A DNA stretch of 32,802 nt from Armatimonadota bacterium (GTDB taxonomy: Bacteria > Armatimonadota > UBA10988): assembly GCA_016235455.1 (NCBI GenBank), contig JACRKZ010000030.1, positions 1-32,802 of the forward strand. The letters are read 5' to 3'. Positions 22,398 to 32,260 of the stretch are shown one piece after another. Numbering within the stretch: the stretch's first letter is position 1; every line of letters begins with the position of its first letter. The notes beneath the pieces are model-generated. The model saw nothing but the letters and a program-made list of their open reading frames with translations. It was not told where the DNA came from and searched no databases. Both the position numbers and the translations under genes were made by a program.

Positions 22398-23404
22398 CAC
22401 GCAGACGGCGGCGCCGGCAGTGGCACAACCAGATGGCCAATCCCACGCGCGGGCGGCTGGCAGCGGGGATCGCCGTCATGGCCGTCACCTACGGCCTCGG
22501 CATGGGCCTGATCTGGTTGACCAGAGGCGCTTCGCTGCTGCTCTGGCTGGTGGGTTGGCTGACCTTCGTGCGGCTGTGCCGCGGCAACTGGCGGCGGGGC
22601 ATCAATACCGACGAGGACGGGCTGATCGAGCGGTTCGCCTTCCGCCGGCGGCATGAGCTGCGCTGGGACGAGATCACCGCCGTGGACATGACCGACGATG
22701 AGGCCCTGCTGCACTATGCCGGCGGCACCGTGCGGCTGGCGCCGCCGCTGGGCAACTGGGCGCTCATCGCCACACTGGCCAGGCGCCATCTGGGCCTGGA
22801 GACCGACGAGACCGCGGAGGCGGTGATCCACTTGCCGTCCGAGCAGGTGGCCGAGTGGCTTGGCCTGGCGCCCGGCGCCGTGCTGCCGTGCCGCTCACGC
22901 CTGGCCTGGTTCACGGGCGGGCTGGCCGCCGTGTTCGGCCTGGTGGCCGCGGCCGGCCTGTTGTCGGGCCAGTTCGCCCTGCGCGCCATGGCCCTTGGCC
23001 TGCTCGGCGGCATGGCCACCTGGCCGCTCACGCTGTGGATCGTCAAACGCTACGGCGCGGCGCGGCCCGAGTACGCGCGCGTGATGGAAGCGCGCGCCGG
23101 CGGCCAGGCGCTGGAGGTGCGCACCGACTCCGGCTGGCGCACGGTGCCCTGGGGGTCCATCCTGCGCACCAACCGCAGCATTGCGGGCTGGACGTACGTC
23201 AGCACCACCGGCGGCGACCTGATGGTGCCGTTCTGGCTGACCGGCCGCCGGCGCCTGCTCAACGCGGTACGCGAGGCTATTGCCGCGCGCCAGGCAGGCT
23301 ACACGCTGCCGCGCCTGACCGGCGAGGTGCCGGAGTCGGCGCTGTCGCCCGCTGAGCTGGAGGTCGAGGCTGAGCGCGGGCTGAGCGCGGCCGAGGGCGA
23401 ATGA
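22394..23404 (+). CDS. Tandem-array membrane protein, paralog 3
   Basis: ATG 22394 overlaps the paralog 2 stop (ATGA). 336 residues, more diverged: it starts MTRRRRRRQWHNQMANPTRG, keeping the R-R-x-W-H-x-Q part but not the SPGC part. It has two helices, then GINTDEDGLIERFAFRRRHE, VRLAPPLGNWALIATLARRH, LPSEQVAEWLGLAPG, a second helix pair, and a second domain with ALEVRTDSGWRTVPWGSILR and WTYVSTTGGDLMVPFWL. The tail LTGEVPESALSPAELEVEAE is well kept. The shared positions across paralogs 1-3 suggest the two soluble domains and the tail carry the function. It is co-translated with paralogs 1 and 2. Confidence 0.8.
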   Translation: MTRRRRRRQWHNQMANPTRGRLAAGIAVMAVTYGLGMGLIWLTRGASLLLWLVGWLTFVRLCRGNWRRGINTDEDGLIERFAFRRRHELRWDEITAVDMTDDEALLHYAGGTVRLAPPLGNWALIATLARRHLGLETDETAEAVIHLPSEQVAEWLGLAPGAVLPCRSRLAWFTGGLAAVFGLVAAAGLLSGQFALRAMALGLLGGMATWPLTLWIVKRYGAARPEYARVMEARAGGQALEVRTDSGWRTVPWGSILRTNRSIAGWTYVSTTGGDLMVPFWLTGRRRLLNAVREAIAARQAGYTLPRLTGEVPESALSPAELEVEAERGLSAAEGE

Positions 23405-23473
23405 TGCGCGGGCGTTGCGACGGCGCGGTTTGGCCGCGGCGGGCCGGGGTATATCGCCGGCAGGGGAACCACC

Positions 23474-24520
23474 ATGGCGCTCTGGCGACGCACCCGGCAG
23501 TGGCATCCGCAGAACCCGTGCTCTGACCCGCTCGACACACTGCTCTGGCTGCTCGCGTGGGCGGCGCTGCCTGTCGGCCTGCTCAGTGGGTGGGGCCACT
23601 TCGCCGGCGGCGGCGCGCTGGTGCTCATCCTGATTGGGCTGCCCTGGCTGCTGCTCGGGACGAAGACGCTGGTCGTGGTGCCTGTGATCTGGGCCGTGGC
23701 CGGCGCGCTGTGGCGCGGCTCGTTGCGAGTCGGCATCCACACCGACCAGCTGGGTCTCACCGAGCACTACCCGTTCGGCGTCCGGCGGCGCATGCGCTGG
23801 CGCGATGTGACCGGTGTGCGACTGAGCCGAGAGTGCGCCATCGTCCGCGCGGGCCGCTATCGCCGGGTGCGGCTGGCGCCGCCGCTGGCGCACTGGGCCA
23901 TGCTGGCCGCGCGAGCCCAGCAGGCGGCGCTGGCCAACACCGGTGCGCCGCCGGCCTCGGCCACGCCCGACGACCGCGTCATCTGGTTGCCAGGCTGCGT
24001 GATGCCGACCGTGGACTGCGCCCACGTCAGGCCCACCGGCTTCACGGGCTTCGTCTGCGCGGAGTGGCTGCTGGTGGAGATGGCCTTCTTGCTCGTGCTC
24101 TGCTTCCCTGTGTTGCTGCTGCCGGTTCTGCTCTACGCTCTGCGCTCGCTTCGCGCCGAGCGCCTGACTGGGCGCCTGGAGCAGGGCCTGCTGGAGCTGC
24201 GCACCACGCAGCGAGGGCTGGATGTGCGCGATGCCGGCGGCTGGCGGCGCATCCCGTGGGCCGCGGTGGTGACGCTGTGGCATACCGAGCGGCTCGGCGC
24301 CGACTACTGGCTGGTCAGCACGACGTCGGGCGACCTGTGGCTGTCGCAACGCGTGGTCGACATGCAGGCTCTGGCGTCCGCCGTGGAACGTGTGGTGTTC
24401 GAGCGCGAGCAACGCGGCGCGCCGGGCGCCTGGGCACCGCCCGTGCCCGAGGCGGCGCTGTCGCGTGCCGAGCTGGCCGGCAGCGCGGATCGCGGGCTGA
24501 GCCGGCCAGTCGCCGGTTGA
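23474..24520 (+). CDS. Tandem-array membrane protein, paralog 4
   Basis: ATG 23474 follows AGGGGAACC after a 69-base gap. 348 residues and the most diverged full-length member. The start is MALWRRTRQWHPQNPCSD. The first membrane region is longer (about 22-75, possibly three helices). Then come VGIHTDQLGLTEHYPFGVRR, VRLAPPLAHWAMLAARAQQA, a region that lacks the LPPxEVAxWLGI block and instead has WLPGCVMPTVDCAHVRP, and a second helix pair. The second domain has GLDVRDAGGWRRIPWAAVVT and YWLVSTTSGDLWLSQRVV. The tail reads VPEAALSRAELAGSADRGLS. The missing block suggests functional drift. It precedes a small secreted protein by 53 bases. Confidence 0.78.
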   Translation: MALWRRTRQWHPQNPCSDPLDTLLWLLAWAALPVGLLSGWGHFAGGGALVLILIGLPWLLLGTKTLVVVPVIWAVAGALWRGSLRVGIHTDQLGLTEHYPFGVRRRMRWRDVTGVRLSRECAIVRAGRYRRVRLAPPLAHWAMLAARAQQAALANTGAPPASATPDDRVIWLPGCVMPTVDCAHVRPTGFTGFVCAEWLLVEMAFLLVLCFPVLLLPVLLYALRSLRAERLTGRLEQGLLELRTTQRGLDVRDAGGWRRIPWAAVVTLWHTERLGADYWLVSTTSGDLWLSQRVVDMQALASAVERVVFEREQRGAPGAWAPPVPEAALSRAELAGSADRGLSRPVAG

Positions 24521-24573
24521 CGCGGTGGCCGGCAACCCGGTAGCATGGCGCGATACAACGAGGGAGTCGCGAG

Positions 24574-25351
24574 TTGTTCACAAGACGTACTGCACTGGGG
24601 GCGCTCGCCGCGCTCATGCTCATGGGTGCCGGCGCGCGGGCCGTGGATGAGATGCCCGGCCAGTGGGGCGAGGTGGGCAAGGACTACATCATGGGCAAGG
24701 GCCACCGGCTGCGGTTCCGGTTGGTCTCCATGGAGTACCGCGTCGATCCGGTGTGCATCGGCAAGCAGGCCTTTGCGCCCAAGGCCGACGAGAAGCTGCT
24801 GGTCGTCCACTATGTGCTGCAGAACGCCGAGACGACGAACCGAGCCGCCGGTGCTGCGCTTCGACCTGCTCGAGAAGTGCAAGCCCGCGCGGCTGGCCAA
24901 GGAACTGGCTGACCCGGCCGATGGCACCGGCACCACGCCGGCCCAGCCGCTGTCCGCCAAGCTCGGCCAGAAGATGCCGCTCGGCGGCTTCGAGCTGAGC
25001 GTGGACTCGTTCGCCACGGGCGTGGCCACCTGCGACGGCAAGGCCCCCAAGGCCGGCGCGCAGTGGGTGCTGGTCACGGCCACGGTCCGCAATCTGGTGC
25101 CGACCGAGGAGCGCTTCTCCCACACCTCCATCAAGCCGACGCTGGTCAGCGGCGAGACCGCCATCAAGGGCAAGTACCTGCTGCTGCAGACCGGCGTCGA
25201 CGCCGTGTTGGCCTCGTCGGTGCTGGCGCCCGGCGCCACGCGCAGTTTCCGCTGGGCTTTCGAGGCGCCCACCGAGTTGACCACCCCCAAGCTGCACCTA
25301 GAGTGGCAAGCGACCGACCGCAAGGCGGTGCTGGACCTCGTCGCGCCTTAG
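24574..25351 (+). pseudogene. Secreted DUF4352-like protein, frameshifted
   Basis: Starts at TTG 24574 after GGGAG, giving MFTRRTALGALAALMLMGAG, a signal peptide with a twin-arginine look. The first frame carries LRFRLVSMEYRVDPVCIGKQ and DEKLLVVHYVLQNAETTN, then turns into low-quality sequence after about 24835. The adjacent frame picks up at VLRFDLLEKCKPARLAKELA and continues through FELSVDSFATGV, WVLVTATVRNLVPTEE and ATRSFRWAFEAP to the stop at 25351. Both halves look like one immunoglobulin-like accessory domain of the DUF4352/telokin-like type, usually found on secreted or membrane-anchored proteins. One inserted base or two missing bases around 24836-24853 explain it. It may be a true mutation or a sequencing error. 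Confidence 0.7.
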
Positions 25352-25377
25352 CCCGACTCATGCGCCCATCCGGAAGG

Positions 25378-25415
25378 TCCCTGCCCGCCGAGGCCTAAGC
25401 CTGGGCTGGCAGGGA
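25378..25415. other. Hairpin between the frameshifted secreted gene and paralog 5
   Basis: TCCCTGCC (25378-25385) pairs with GGCAGGGA (25408-25415) around a 22-base loop that itself contains AGGC/GCCT (25391-25402). It ends 8 bases before the paralog 5 ATG, so it could terminate the upstream transcript or mask the paralog 5 ribosome binding site. Weak evidence. Confidence 0.3.
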
Positions 25416-25423
25416 TCTGGACC

Positions 25424-26393
25424 ATGCTGCTCGGCCGCCGACGGCGCAACTTCCATCCTCAGAACGACACGCCTGGCTGCGCCCGGTCGACACTCGGCAC
25501 CGCTGTGATGATGGTGGTGTATGTGCCGGCGTTGCTTTACCTGGCGCGTCTGGGTGTGCCGTTCTGGCAGATGCTGCCCGGCATCATCGCGGCCCTCGCG
25601 GTGAGCACCACGGCCATGCTGTGGGCCATGAACGGCACGCTGCGCACCGGCGTCTCCACCGACCGCGATGGGCTCTGTGAGCATTTCTGGCTGCGCCGCC
25701 GCCGGCGCCTGCCGTGGGCCGAGATCACCTCGGTGGAGCAGAGCGACCAGGGCGCCGTGGTCCACCATCCGCGCGGCGCGGTGCGGCTGGAGCCGCCGTT
25801 GTCCGACTGGGCGCAGCTGGGCGCGCTGGCCCAACGCCACCTGAGCGGCGAGCCGCCCTGCCTGGCTGGGCATCGCGCGCGACGACGCGCTGGTCGACCG
25901 CTCGGGCTTCCACCGCTGGGCCATCCCCGCCGTGGTCGCAGTGTTCGTCATGGCCATTCTAGGCTACCGGTCCGGGAATGAGCTGCCCGCGTTCCTGCTG
26001 GAGATGGTCGGGATCGCGGTGTTGCTGGCCAGCGGGCTGCAGGGCGTCATTGGCGGGCGCCGTCACCGGCATCGTCGCGTGCGAGAGGTCCGCGCCACCG
26101 CCGACGGCCTGGAGGCGCACAGCGGTGCCGGCTGGCAGCGCTACGCCTGGGGCGGGCTCAAGAGCCTGCGCCGCATCGGTGTGTTCTGGGTGGTCACCAG
26201 CACCGACGGCGACCTCTGGCTGCCGCCGGGCCTGGCGCATCGCGAGCGGCTGTTGCACGCTATCCGGCAGGCCATCGAGGCGCGGCAGGCGGGCTTCAGC
26301 CTACCGCGCATGAGCGGCGAGGTGCCGGCCGCGGCGTTGTCGCGGGCGGCGCTGAGCGTCGATGCCGAGCGGGGGTTGTCGCGCGACGGATGA
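25424..26393 (+). pseudogene. Tandem-array membrane protein, paralog 5, frameshifted by an internal deletion
   Basis: Starts at ATG 25424 as MLLGRRRRNFHPQNDTPGCA and follows the family plan: two helices, GVSTDRDGLCEHFWLRRRRR, VRLEPPLSDWAQLGALAQRH. At about 25850-25863 the frame breaks: LSGEPP is followed in another frame by WLGIARDDALVDRSGFHRW, and roughly 17 codons that other paralogs have here (including LPPxEVA) are missing. The second frame continues through a helix pair, VREVRATADGLEAHSGAGWQ, GVFWVVTSTDGDLWLPPGL and the tail MSGEVPAAALSRAALSVDAE to 26393. Both halves are otherwise well kept, so the event is recent or is a sequence error. The first frame runs to a stop at 25981. As it stands it encodes only the N-terminal helix pair and first domain. 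Confidence 0.75.
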
Positions 26394-26397
26394 GGCG

Positions 26398-26527
26398 GAT
26401 CTGGGAGCGCCAAGCTCCAGCTTGGCACATCGGCCGCCAGGCCGACGGCATTTGCCTCATCGGTCGAGCGCGACGGACCGCTCGCGACGCTTACGTATGC
26501 CAAGCTGGAGCTTGGCGCTCCCAGATC
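26398..26527. repeat. REPIN-like inverted repeat
   Basis: Bases 26398-26427 and 26498-26527 are perfect inverted copies (30 bp) around a 70-base centre. Each arm itself folds: GCCAAGCT-CC-AGCTTGGC is an 18-base hairpin. Two palindromic units in opposite orientation make a REP doublet, like the REPINs mobilised by RAYT transposases in other bacteria. It fills the 192-base gap between paralog 5 and the FAD gene. No second copy or transposase is in this window. Confidence 0.8.
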
Positions 26528-26585
26528 GGGCCGGCAAGGACCTGCGTCGCGGGTGCCGAACACCCCCTTCGGAGCTTGGTGTTCG

Positions 26586-27827
26586 ATGAGCAACGCTACC
26601 TTCCGCGAGCCGGCGCGCGACCTGCCGGTGGACGGCGCTTGGGATGTGGTCGTGGTCGGCGGCGGGCTGGCCGGCGTGGCAGCGGCGGTGGCGGCGGCGC
26701 GGCGGGGCGTGTCGGTGCTGCTCATCGACAAGGGTTTCGCCCTCGGCGGGCTGGCCACGCTGGGCAACGTGACGGTGTGGCTGCCGCTGTGCGACGGGCA
26801 CGGCCGGCAGGTGACCGCCGGGCTGGCCGAGGAACTGCTGAAGCTCTCCGTGGCCGACCTGGGCGCTGATCGACCCGCCGCCGGCATGCACGGCGCGCCC
26901 GGCTGCTGGCAGCCCGGCGGCGATGGCGACGAACGGCGGCGGCACCGCTATCTGGCGCGGTTCAACCCGTCAAGCTACCTGCTGGCGCTGGAGCCGTGGC
27001 TGTTGGCGGCCGGCGTGGAATTGTGGTACGACACGCGGCTGTGCGCGGTGGCGCGCGACGGTGAACGTCTCTCGCACCTGATCGTCGAGAACAAGGACGG
27101 CCGGCGTGCGCTCGCGGCGGGTGTGGTCATCGACGCCACCGGCGACGCCGACGTCTGCCATCTGGCCGGCGAGCCGACGGAATCGCTCGATAGCAACGTG
27201 CTGTGCGGCTGGTACTACGTGCTCGACAGCAGCGGCTTGCGGCTCCATGCCATGTCCCATGACTACAGCCCGCTGGCCCAGCGCCAGGGCGCCGTGGGGC
27301 CGTTCTACCGCGGCGACGTGGCGGCCGAGGTGACCGCCCAGCTCCTCGGCAGCCGCCAGAAGATGCGTGACCAGATGGCCGGTCTGCGCGCCAATCAGCC
27401 CGACGACGACGCGCAGTTGCTGCTGCCGCCGACCATCCCCTGCTTTCGCATGACGCGCCGGCTGGTGGGTCGGCATTCGCTGGCCGATAGCGATCGCCAT
27501 ACCTGGTTCGACGACACCATCGGCCTGATCAGCGACTGGCGCCGGCCCGGCCCGGTGTGGGCCATCGCCTATCGACATTTGCTCGGCACAACGGCCGGCA
27601 ACCTGCTCGTCGCCGGGCGATGCACCTCGGCCGACACCACCGTATGGGACGTGACGCGCGCGTTGCCCGGCGTCTGCGTCAGCGGCGAGGCGGCGGGCGC
27701 GGCCGCCGCGCTGGCCGTGCGCGGAACCCGCGGCGAGGCGACGGGTGTACCGGTTGAGGACCTGCGGTCGACGCTGGCGGACCACGGCGTGCTGCTCGAC
27801 CCGGCGCTACTGGCGCCGTCAGAATGA
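26586..27827 (+). CDS. FAD-dependent oxidoreductase
   Basis: ATG 26586 is chosen; the frame is open to 26553, but the GGAG at about 26570 and the start of the fold favour the shorter form. 413 residues. The N-terminal [20 protein letters not shown] with LLIDKG is a classic FAD-binding Rossmann fold. [15 protein letters not shown] is typical of the FAD_oxidored group found in Planctomycetota, Lentisphaerota and Armatimonadota. [16 protein letters not shown] and the C-terminal [20 protein letters not shown] with [12 protein letters not shown] complete the flavin site. No signal peptide. It lies 7 bases before the GH95-like gene and is likely co-transcribed. Substrate is unknown; a sugar or sugar acid is plausible from context. 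Confidence 0.83.
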   Translation: MSNATFREPARDLPVDGAWDVVVVGGGLAGVAAAVAAARRGVSVLLIDKGFALGGLATLGNVTVWLPLCDGHGRQVTAGLAEELLKLSVADLGADRPAAGMHGAPGCWQPGGDGDERRRHRYLARFNPSSYLLALEPWLLAAGVELWYDTRLCAVARDGERLSHLIVENKDGRRALAAGVVIDATGDADVCHLAGEPTESLDSNVLCGWYYVLDSSGLRLHAMSHDYSPLAQRQGAVGPFYRGDVAAEVTAQLLGSRQKMRDQMAGLRANQPDDDAQLLLPPTIPCFRMTRRLVGRHSLADSDRHTWFDDTIGLISDWRRPGPVWAIAYRHLLGTTAGNLLVAGRCTSADTTVWDVTRALPGVCVSGEAAGAAAALAVRGTRGEATGVPVEDLRSTLADHGVLLDPALLAPSE

Positions 27828-27834
27828 GGTAGTC

Positions 27835-30153
27835 ATGGAGACCCGCATCTGGCTGGCGCAACCCGCCGCCGACTGGCTCGAGGGCTTGCCGATCGGCAAC
27901 GGGCGGCTGGCGGCCATGGTGCTAGGTGGCATCAAGCGCGAGCGACTGGCGCTGAACCACGAGTGGCTGTGGCGCGGCACGCACCGCGACCGCGACGTCG
28001 AGGACCGCGCGCACCTCCTGCCGGCCGTGCGCGAGGCGCTGCTGGCCGGCGATTACGACGAGGGCACGCGCCTGGGCAATGAAGCCTTCGGCGGCGACGG
28101 CGGCATCAGTGGTCGGCCCAACCGCGTCGACCCTTACCAGACGGCCGGCGACCTGTATGTCGAACTGGCGCACGGGGCCACCTCGGGCTACGAGCGTGCG
28201 CTCGACCTGGACACGGGTATCGCATCGGTCAGCTACCACACCTCGCTGCTCGGCGGCCCGGGCGCCACGGTGCGGCGGAGCGCGATGGCTCATCTCACGC
28301 GCGACCTGCTGCTGCTGCACATCGAGGCCGGCGGCGCGCCGCTGACCGGCGCGGTCAGCCTGGACCGGCTGTTCGACCCCAGCTGCGTCGTGCAGCGGCG
28401 GGTCGAGGGTGATCTGCTGACGCTGCGGGGCGACATCGCCGGCGGCGTGAGCTTCACGGTGTCCGCGCGCCTGTGCCTGACCGGTGGGCGCCTGTGCCCG
28501 GTCGACGGCAGCAAGCTGGGCTTCGCCGACGCCACCGGCGTACTCGTGGCGATCAACATCGCCGTGGCCTGGGACGGCGGCGAGCCCGTGGCCGAGGTGC
28601 CTGAGCTCACCGCGGAGGCGTGGCCGGCGCTGCGCGACGAGCACTTGGGCGCCTACCGCGAGCAGGCCGGCGGCGTGCGCTTGACCCTCAACCAGCCGGC
28701 GTCCGCCCTGCCCACCGACCAGCGGCTGCTCGGAGCCAGGGCCGGCCGGGCTGATCTGGGCCTGGCCGCCCTCTACCTCCACTACGGGCGCTACCTGCTG
28801 CACGCTTCATCCGCGCTGGGCGAGCTGCCGGCCAACCTGCAGGGCAAGTGGTGCGAGGACCTCAATCCAGCCTGGGAATGTGACCTGCACCAGGACATCA
28901 ACCTGCAGATGTGCTACTGGCTGGCCGAGGCGGGCGACCTGTCCGAGGCCACGGAGGCGCTGTTTCGCTACCTGGAGCGCGCCCTGCCCCACGCCCGCGA
29001 GGCGGCCGCCAAACTGTACGGCTGTCGCGGCATCTGGCTGCCCATCCAGACCGACCCCTGGGGTCGCAGCACACCGGAGTCCGCCGGCTGGGCGGTGTGG
29101 GTCGGCGCGGCGGCCTGGCTGGCGCAGCACTTCTGGACCCACTGGGAGTACACCCTCGACCGCACTTTCCTGCGCGAGCGGGCCTACCCCTGGCTGCGTG
29201 AGGTCGCCGCGTTCTACGAGGACTACCTGGTGACCGACGAGGATGGCTCGCTGCAGGTGGTGCCGTCCCAATCGCCGGAGAACACCTTCGAGGGTGTCGA
29301 CCCGCGCTATCCCGTGGCGCTCTGCGTCTCGGCCACCATGGACCTGGCCCTGGCCGACGAACTGCTGACGCACTGTGTGCAGGCCTCGGCTCTGCTTGGT
29401 GTCGATGCCGACCGGCGCCGGCACTGGCAGTCGATGCTGGCCGCCCTGGCGCAGCCGGGCATCGACCTGGACGGCCGACTGGCCGAGTGGGACCACGATG
29501 TGGTCGAGCGCGAGCCCGGCCATCGCCATATCTCGCACCTCTACGCGCTGTTCCCCGGCGACCAGATCACACCCGACAGCACGCCGGAGCTGTTCGCCGC
29601 GGCGCGTGCCTCGCTGGACGCGCGCATCGCCGCCCAGGACGCCCAACGCAGCGGCGACACCGGCTGGAGCCTGGCCTGGTATGCCTGCTGCTACGCCCGG
29701 TTGGGCGATGGCGACAAGGCGCTCGAGGTGTTGACCAAGCTGTTCGTCAAGTACACCACGGGCTCGCTGCTCGATCTGCACCCGCCACGCATCTTTCAGA
29801 TCGACGGCAACCTGGGCGGCGCCATGGCCATCGCCGAGATGCTGCTGCAGAGCCACGGCGGTCGGCTGCGGCTGCTGCCAGCCCTGCCGACCGCCTGGCC
29901 CGAGGGTCAGGTGCGCGGCCTGCGTGCGCGGGGCGGGCTGTCGGTCGACCTGCTGTGGCGTGCCGGCCAGCTGCTGCGCGCCACGCTGGTGGCCCATCGC
30001 GACACCGAGGTGATGTTGCACGACCCTGACGGCAGGCTGCTGCTGGCCACCGCCGACCGCAGCCAGATCTGGCCCAAACGCGAGGGCGCCTGGGTGCGCT
30101 TCGACGTCGTGCCGGGCGGCATCTACCGGGTGACGGTGGACAGCTCGCGCTAG
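27835..30153 (+). CDS. GH95-family glycoside hydrolase (alpha-L-fucosidase-like)
   Basis: ATG 27835 lies 7 bases after the FAD gene stop, with GAGGT upstream; 772 residues, normal for GH95. Signatures: [16 protein letters not shown] and [16 protein letters not shown] near the N-terminus; [20 protein letters not shown] then [12 protein letters not shown] (352-365); [13 protein letters not shown] with Glu482, the family's general acid; [17 protein letters not shown] (563 on); [20 protein letters not shown] (Asp608); and [22 protein letters not shown]95 enzymes remove alpha-1,2-L-fucose or alpha-L-galactose by inversion. The family's N-x-N pair reads D354-I-N356 here, so the first Asn is Asp. 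There is no signal peptide, suggesting action on imported oligosaccharide. It converges on the membrane protein gene with a 4-nt overlap. Confidence 0.88.
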   Translation: METRIWLAQPAADWLEGLPIGNGRLAAMVLGGIKRERLALNHEWLWRGTHRDRDVEDRAHLLPAVREALLAGDYDEGTRLGNEAFGGDGGISGRPNRVDPYQTAGDLYVELAHGATSGYERALDLDTGIASVSYHTSLLGGPGATVRRSAMAHLTRDLLLLHIEAGGAPLTGAVSLDRLFDPSCVVQRRVEGDLLTLRGDIAGGVSFTVSARLCLTGGRLCPVDGSKLGFADATGVLVAINIAVAWDGGEPVAEVPELTAEAWPALRDEHLGAYREQAGGVRLTLNQPASALPTDQRLLGARAGRADLGLAALYLHYGRYLLHASSALGELPANLQGKWCEDLNPAWECDLHQDINLQMCYWLAEAGDLSEATEALFRYLERALPHAREAAAKLYGCRGIWLPIQTDPWGRSTPESAGWAVWVGAAAWLAQHFWTHWEYTLDRTFLRERAYPWLREVAAFYEDYLVTDEDGSLQVVPSQSPENTFEGVDPRYPVALCVSATMDLALADELLTHCVQASALLGVDADRRRHWQSMLAALAQPGIDLDGRLAEWDHDVVEREPGHRHISHLYALFPGDQITPDSTPELFAAARASLDARIAAQDAQRSGDTGWSLAWYACCYARLGDGDKALEVLTKLFVKYTTGSLLDLHPPRIFQIDGNLGGAMAIAEMLLQSHGGRLRLLPALPTAWPEGQVRGLRARGGLSVDLLWRAGQLLRATLVAHRDTEVMLHDPDGRLLLATADRSQIWPKREGAWVRFDVVPGGIYRVTVDSSR

Positions 30154-31484
30154 TCTGGCGCCAGGCTCAGGGCGGAACCAGGCCGCCACTCAACCAGCTC
30201 TGGGCCGTGCAACACCACATCCACCCGCCCACTGGCCAGCGCGGCGGCCGCCAACGGCGCTACCTCGGCTTCAGTCAGCGCCAGGCCATCGGCGATGTCC
30301 AGGCCGCAGGGCGTGCCGAGCTCAAGCAGCGCTTCGCTGGCGCCGGCATTGTGGAAGACCGCGACTCGCCGGCCAGCCGCCACCAGCGGCCGCAGCCGTT
30401 CCAGCGCCGCGCGGTGGAGCCGCGTCTGGGTCCGCGCGGCCGGCCGCGGGTTCTCGGTGACCGCCACGAAGATCGTGCCGCCGACCACCTGCAGCGCCAG
30501 CAGCCAGGCTAGCCGCGGTGCGGGCCGCGTGGCCCAGAGTCGCGCCGTACAGAGCGTGAGGACCAGGTAGAACTCGAACAGGTAGTTCCAACTCGCGCCC
30601 CGCGCGGCGCTGGTGATCGAGCCCACCAGCAGCGCCAGCCAGGCATACCAGCACCACACGTAGCAGGCGCGGCGCTGACCGCGGTCGAGCCCCCGCCACA
30701 CGTTCAGGATCCACAGCAGCCACGGCGCCGTCGTCGTGACCGTGCGGAAGGCCATCTCGAACGGGCGGAGCGGATGACTGATCGGCCGCTGCAGGCCCTG
30801 CAGGTAGACACCGTGCGTGGCCACCTGGAGCCAGCAGACCGCCGCCGCCACCACCGCCAGCCAAACGCCGAGGACGGCGAGGCCGCGTCGGCGGCGGGTC
30901 GTGGCCAGCGCCGCCGCCAGGGCCAGCGGCGCGGCCACCATACTGGCCTTGGTCAGCGTGGCGCCAGCCATGAGCAGCGCTGCGGCCAGCCCCGACCGAC
31001 GGCGTTGGCCGTAGTAGCCGAGCAGGTACCCGCCGACCGCCAGCGCGGTGGCCAGACCGTCCACGCGGCCGCGCATGGCAATCCAGAAGACGGGTCGTGT
31101 GGCGAAGGCCATGCCGGCCAGCAGCAGCACCATGTGTCCGCCGCCGTGATGCCGACGGATGGCCCAGACGCCGAGCGCCAGAACGCCCAGGGTCGGCGCC
31201 AGCGCCAGCAGCCGCATGGCCAGCCAGGGCGTGAGGCCGATACCGGTCAACGCGGCGATGAGCCAGGTGCAGACCGGGCCGTAGGGGTTGAATGGCGCCG
31301 GCGGCTGCGTGGGGTCGCCATAGGGCAGGAGGCCGTGTCGCCAGTACCAGGCCAGGTTGGCCAGTTGTACTTCGTCAAACGACTGCGCACCGCGCAGGCA
31401 CAGCATGAACGTCCAGCAGGCCACACATAGCACCGCCAACGGCGCGAAGGCCAGCGCCAGGGCGCGCGGTCCGCGGCCGCTCAC
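30150..31484 (-). CDS. Polytopic membrane protein, GT-C glycosyltransferase-like
   Basis: 444 residues. About ten membrane helices: [20 protein letters not shown] first, then after a loop with the acidic motif [17 protein letters not shown] come helices such as [58 protein letters not shown] and the late [20 protein letters not shown]-terminal soluble part of about 90 residues follows. The acidic pair in the first outer loop and the layout resemble GT-C fold polyprenyl-sugar transferases (PMT/ArnT/DUF2029-like), but no exact family match is claimed. ATG 31484 overlaps the hisF stop by 4 nt, so it is probably translated with hisF. Its 3' end meets the GH95 gene. Confidence 0.65.
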   Translation of the reverse strand: MSGRGPRALALAFAPLAVLCVACWTFMLCLRGAQSFDEVQLANLAWYWRHGLLPYGDPTQPPAPFNPYGPVCTWLIAALTGIGLTPWLAMRLLALAPTLGVLALGVWAIRRHHGGGHMVLLLAGMAFATRPVFWIAMRGRVDGLATALAVGGYLLGYYGQRRRSGLAAALLMAGATLTKASMVAAPLALAAALATTRRRRGLAVLGVWLAVVAAAVCWLQVATHGVYLQGLQRPISHPLRPFEMAFRTVTTTAPWLLWILNVWRGLDRGQRRACYVWCWYAWLALLVGSITSAARGASWNYLFEFYLVLTLCTARLWATRPAPRLAWLLALQVVGGTIFVAVTENPRPAARTQTRLHRAALERLRPLVAAGRRVAVFHNAGASEALLELGTPCGLDIADGLALTEAEVAPLAAAALASGRVDVVLHGPELVEWRPGSALSLAPD

Positions 31485-32260
31485 CAGTCCATGCGCACTT
31501 TGACGCCCGCGTCGGCCAACTCCGACTTGATCTGGGTGCAGGTGTAGTCGCCGTAGTGCACCATGGAGGCCACGAGCGCGGCATCGGCGCGGCCCGCGTC
31601 GAGCACGTCGGCCAGGTGCGCCGGCACGCCGGCACCGCCCGAGGCGATGACCGGAATGCCCACGGCCTCGGAGACCATGCGCGTGATGGTCAGCTCATAG
31701 CCATCACGCGTGCCGTCGGCATCGATGGAGTTGAGGCAGATCTCGCCCGCGCCGAGCGATTCGGCGCGCTGCGCCCACTGCACCGCGTCCCACCCCGTGC
31801 GTGTGCGTCCGCCGCGCACGACTACTTCGTAGCCCGAGGGCGTGGCCTCGGTGGGCTCCACCTTGAGCGCATCCATGCCCAGCACGATGCACTGATTGCC
31901 AAAGGCCCGGGCGCCGTCGGCGATGATCTCCGGGTTGCTCACGGCCAGCGAGTTGACCGACACCTTGTCGGCTCCGGCTAGCAGCGCGCGGCGCATGTCC
32001 TCGACCCCGCGGATGCCGCCGCCGACGGAGAACGGGATGAACACCTCGCGTGCCACGTCCTCGACCATGCCGATATCGATGGGCCTGCCCTCGGCCGAGG
32101 CGGTGATGTCGTAGAAGACCAGCTCATCGGCGCCCGTCTCGGAGTAGAGTCGGCCCAACTCGACGGGGTCGCCAATGTCCACGTTGCCCTGGAACCGGAT
32201 GCCCTTGGTGACCTTGCGGTCGCGCACGTCCAGGCAGATGATGAGGCGTTTGCTCAGCAT
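31481..32260 (-). CDS. hisF: Imidazole glycerol phosphate synthase, cyclase subunit HisF
   Basis: ATG 32260 gives 259 residues, the standard length. [20 protein letters not shown] contains catalytic Asp11 and Lys19; GMDALK contains Asp130, both at their textbook positions. Other family blocks: [56 protein letters not shown] and [10 protein letters not shown]. It closes the imidazole ring using ammonia from HisH, producing IGP and AICAR in histidine synthesis. It overlaps the hisH end by 7 nt, as expected for a coupled pair, and the membrane protein gene follows by a 4-nt overlap. Confidence 0.96.
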   Translation of the reverse strand: MLSKRLIICLDVRDRKVTKGIRFQGNVDIGDPVELGRLYSETGADELVFYDITASAEGRPIDIGMVEDVAREVFIPFSVGGGIRGVEDMRRALLAGADKVSVNSLAVSNPEIIADGARAFGNQCIVLGMDALKVEPTEATPSGYEVVVRGGRTRTGWDAVQWAQRAESLGAGEICLNSIDADGTRDGYELTITRMVSEAVGIPVIASGGAGVPAHLADVLDAGRADAALVASMVHYGDYTCTQIKSELADAGVKVRMDW

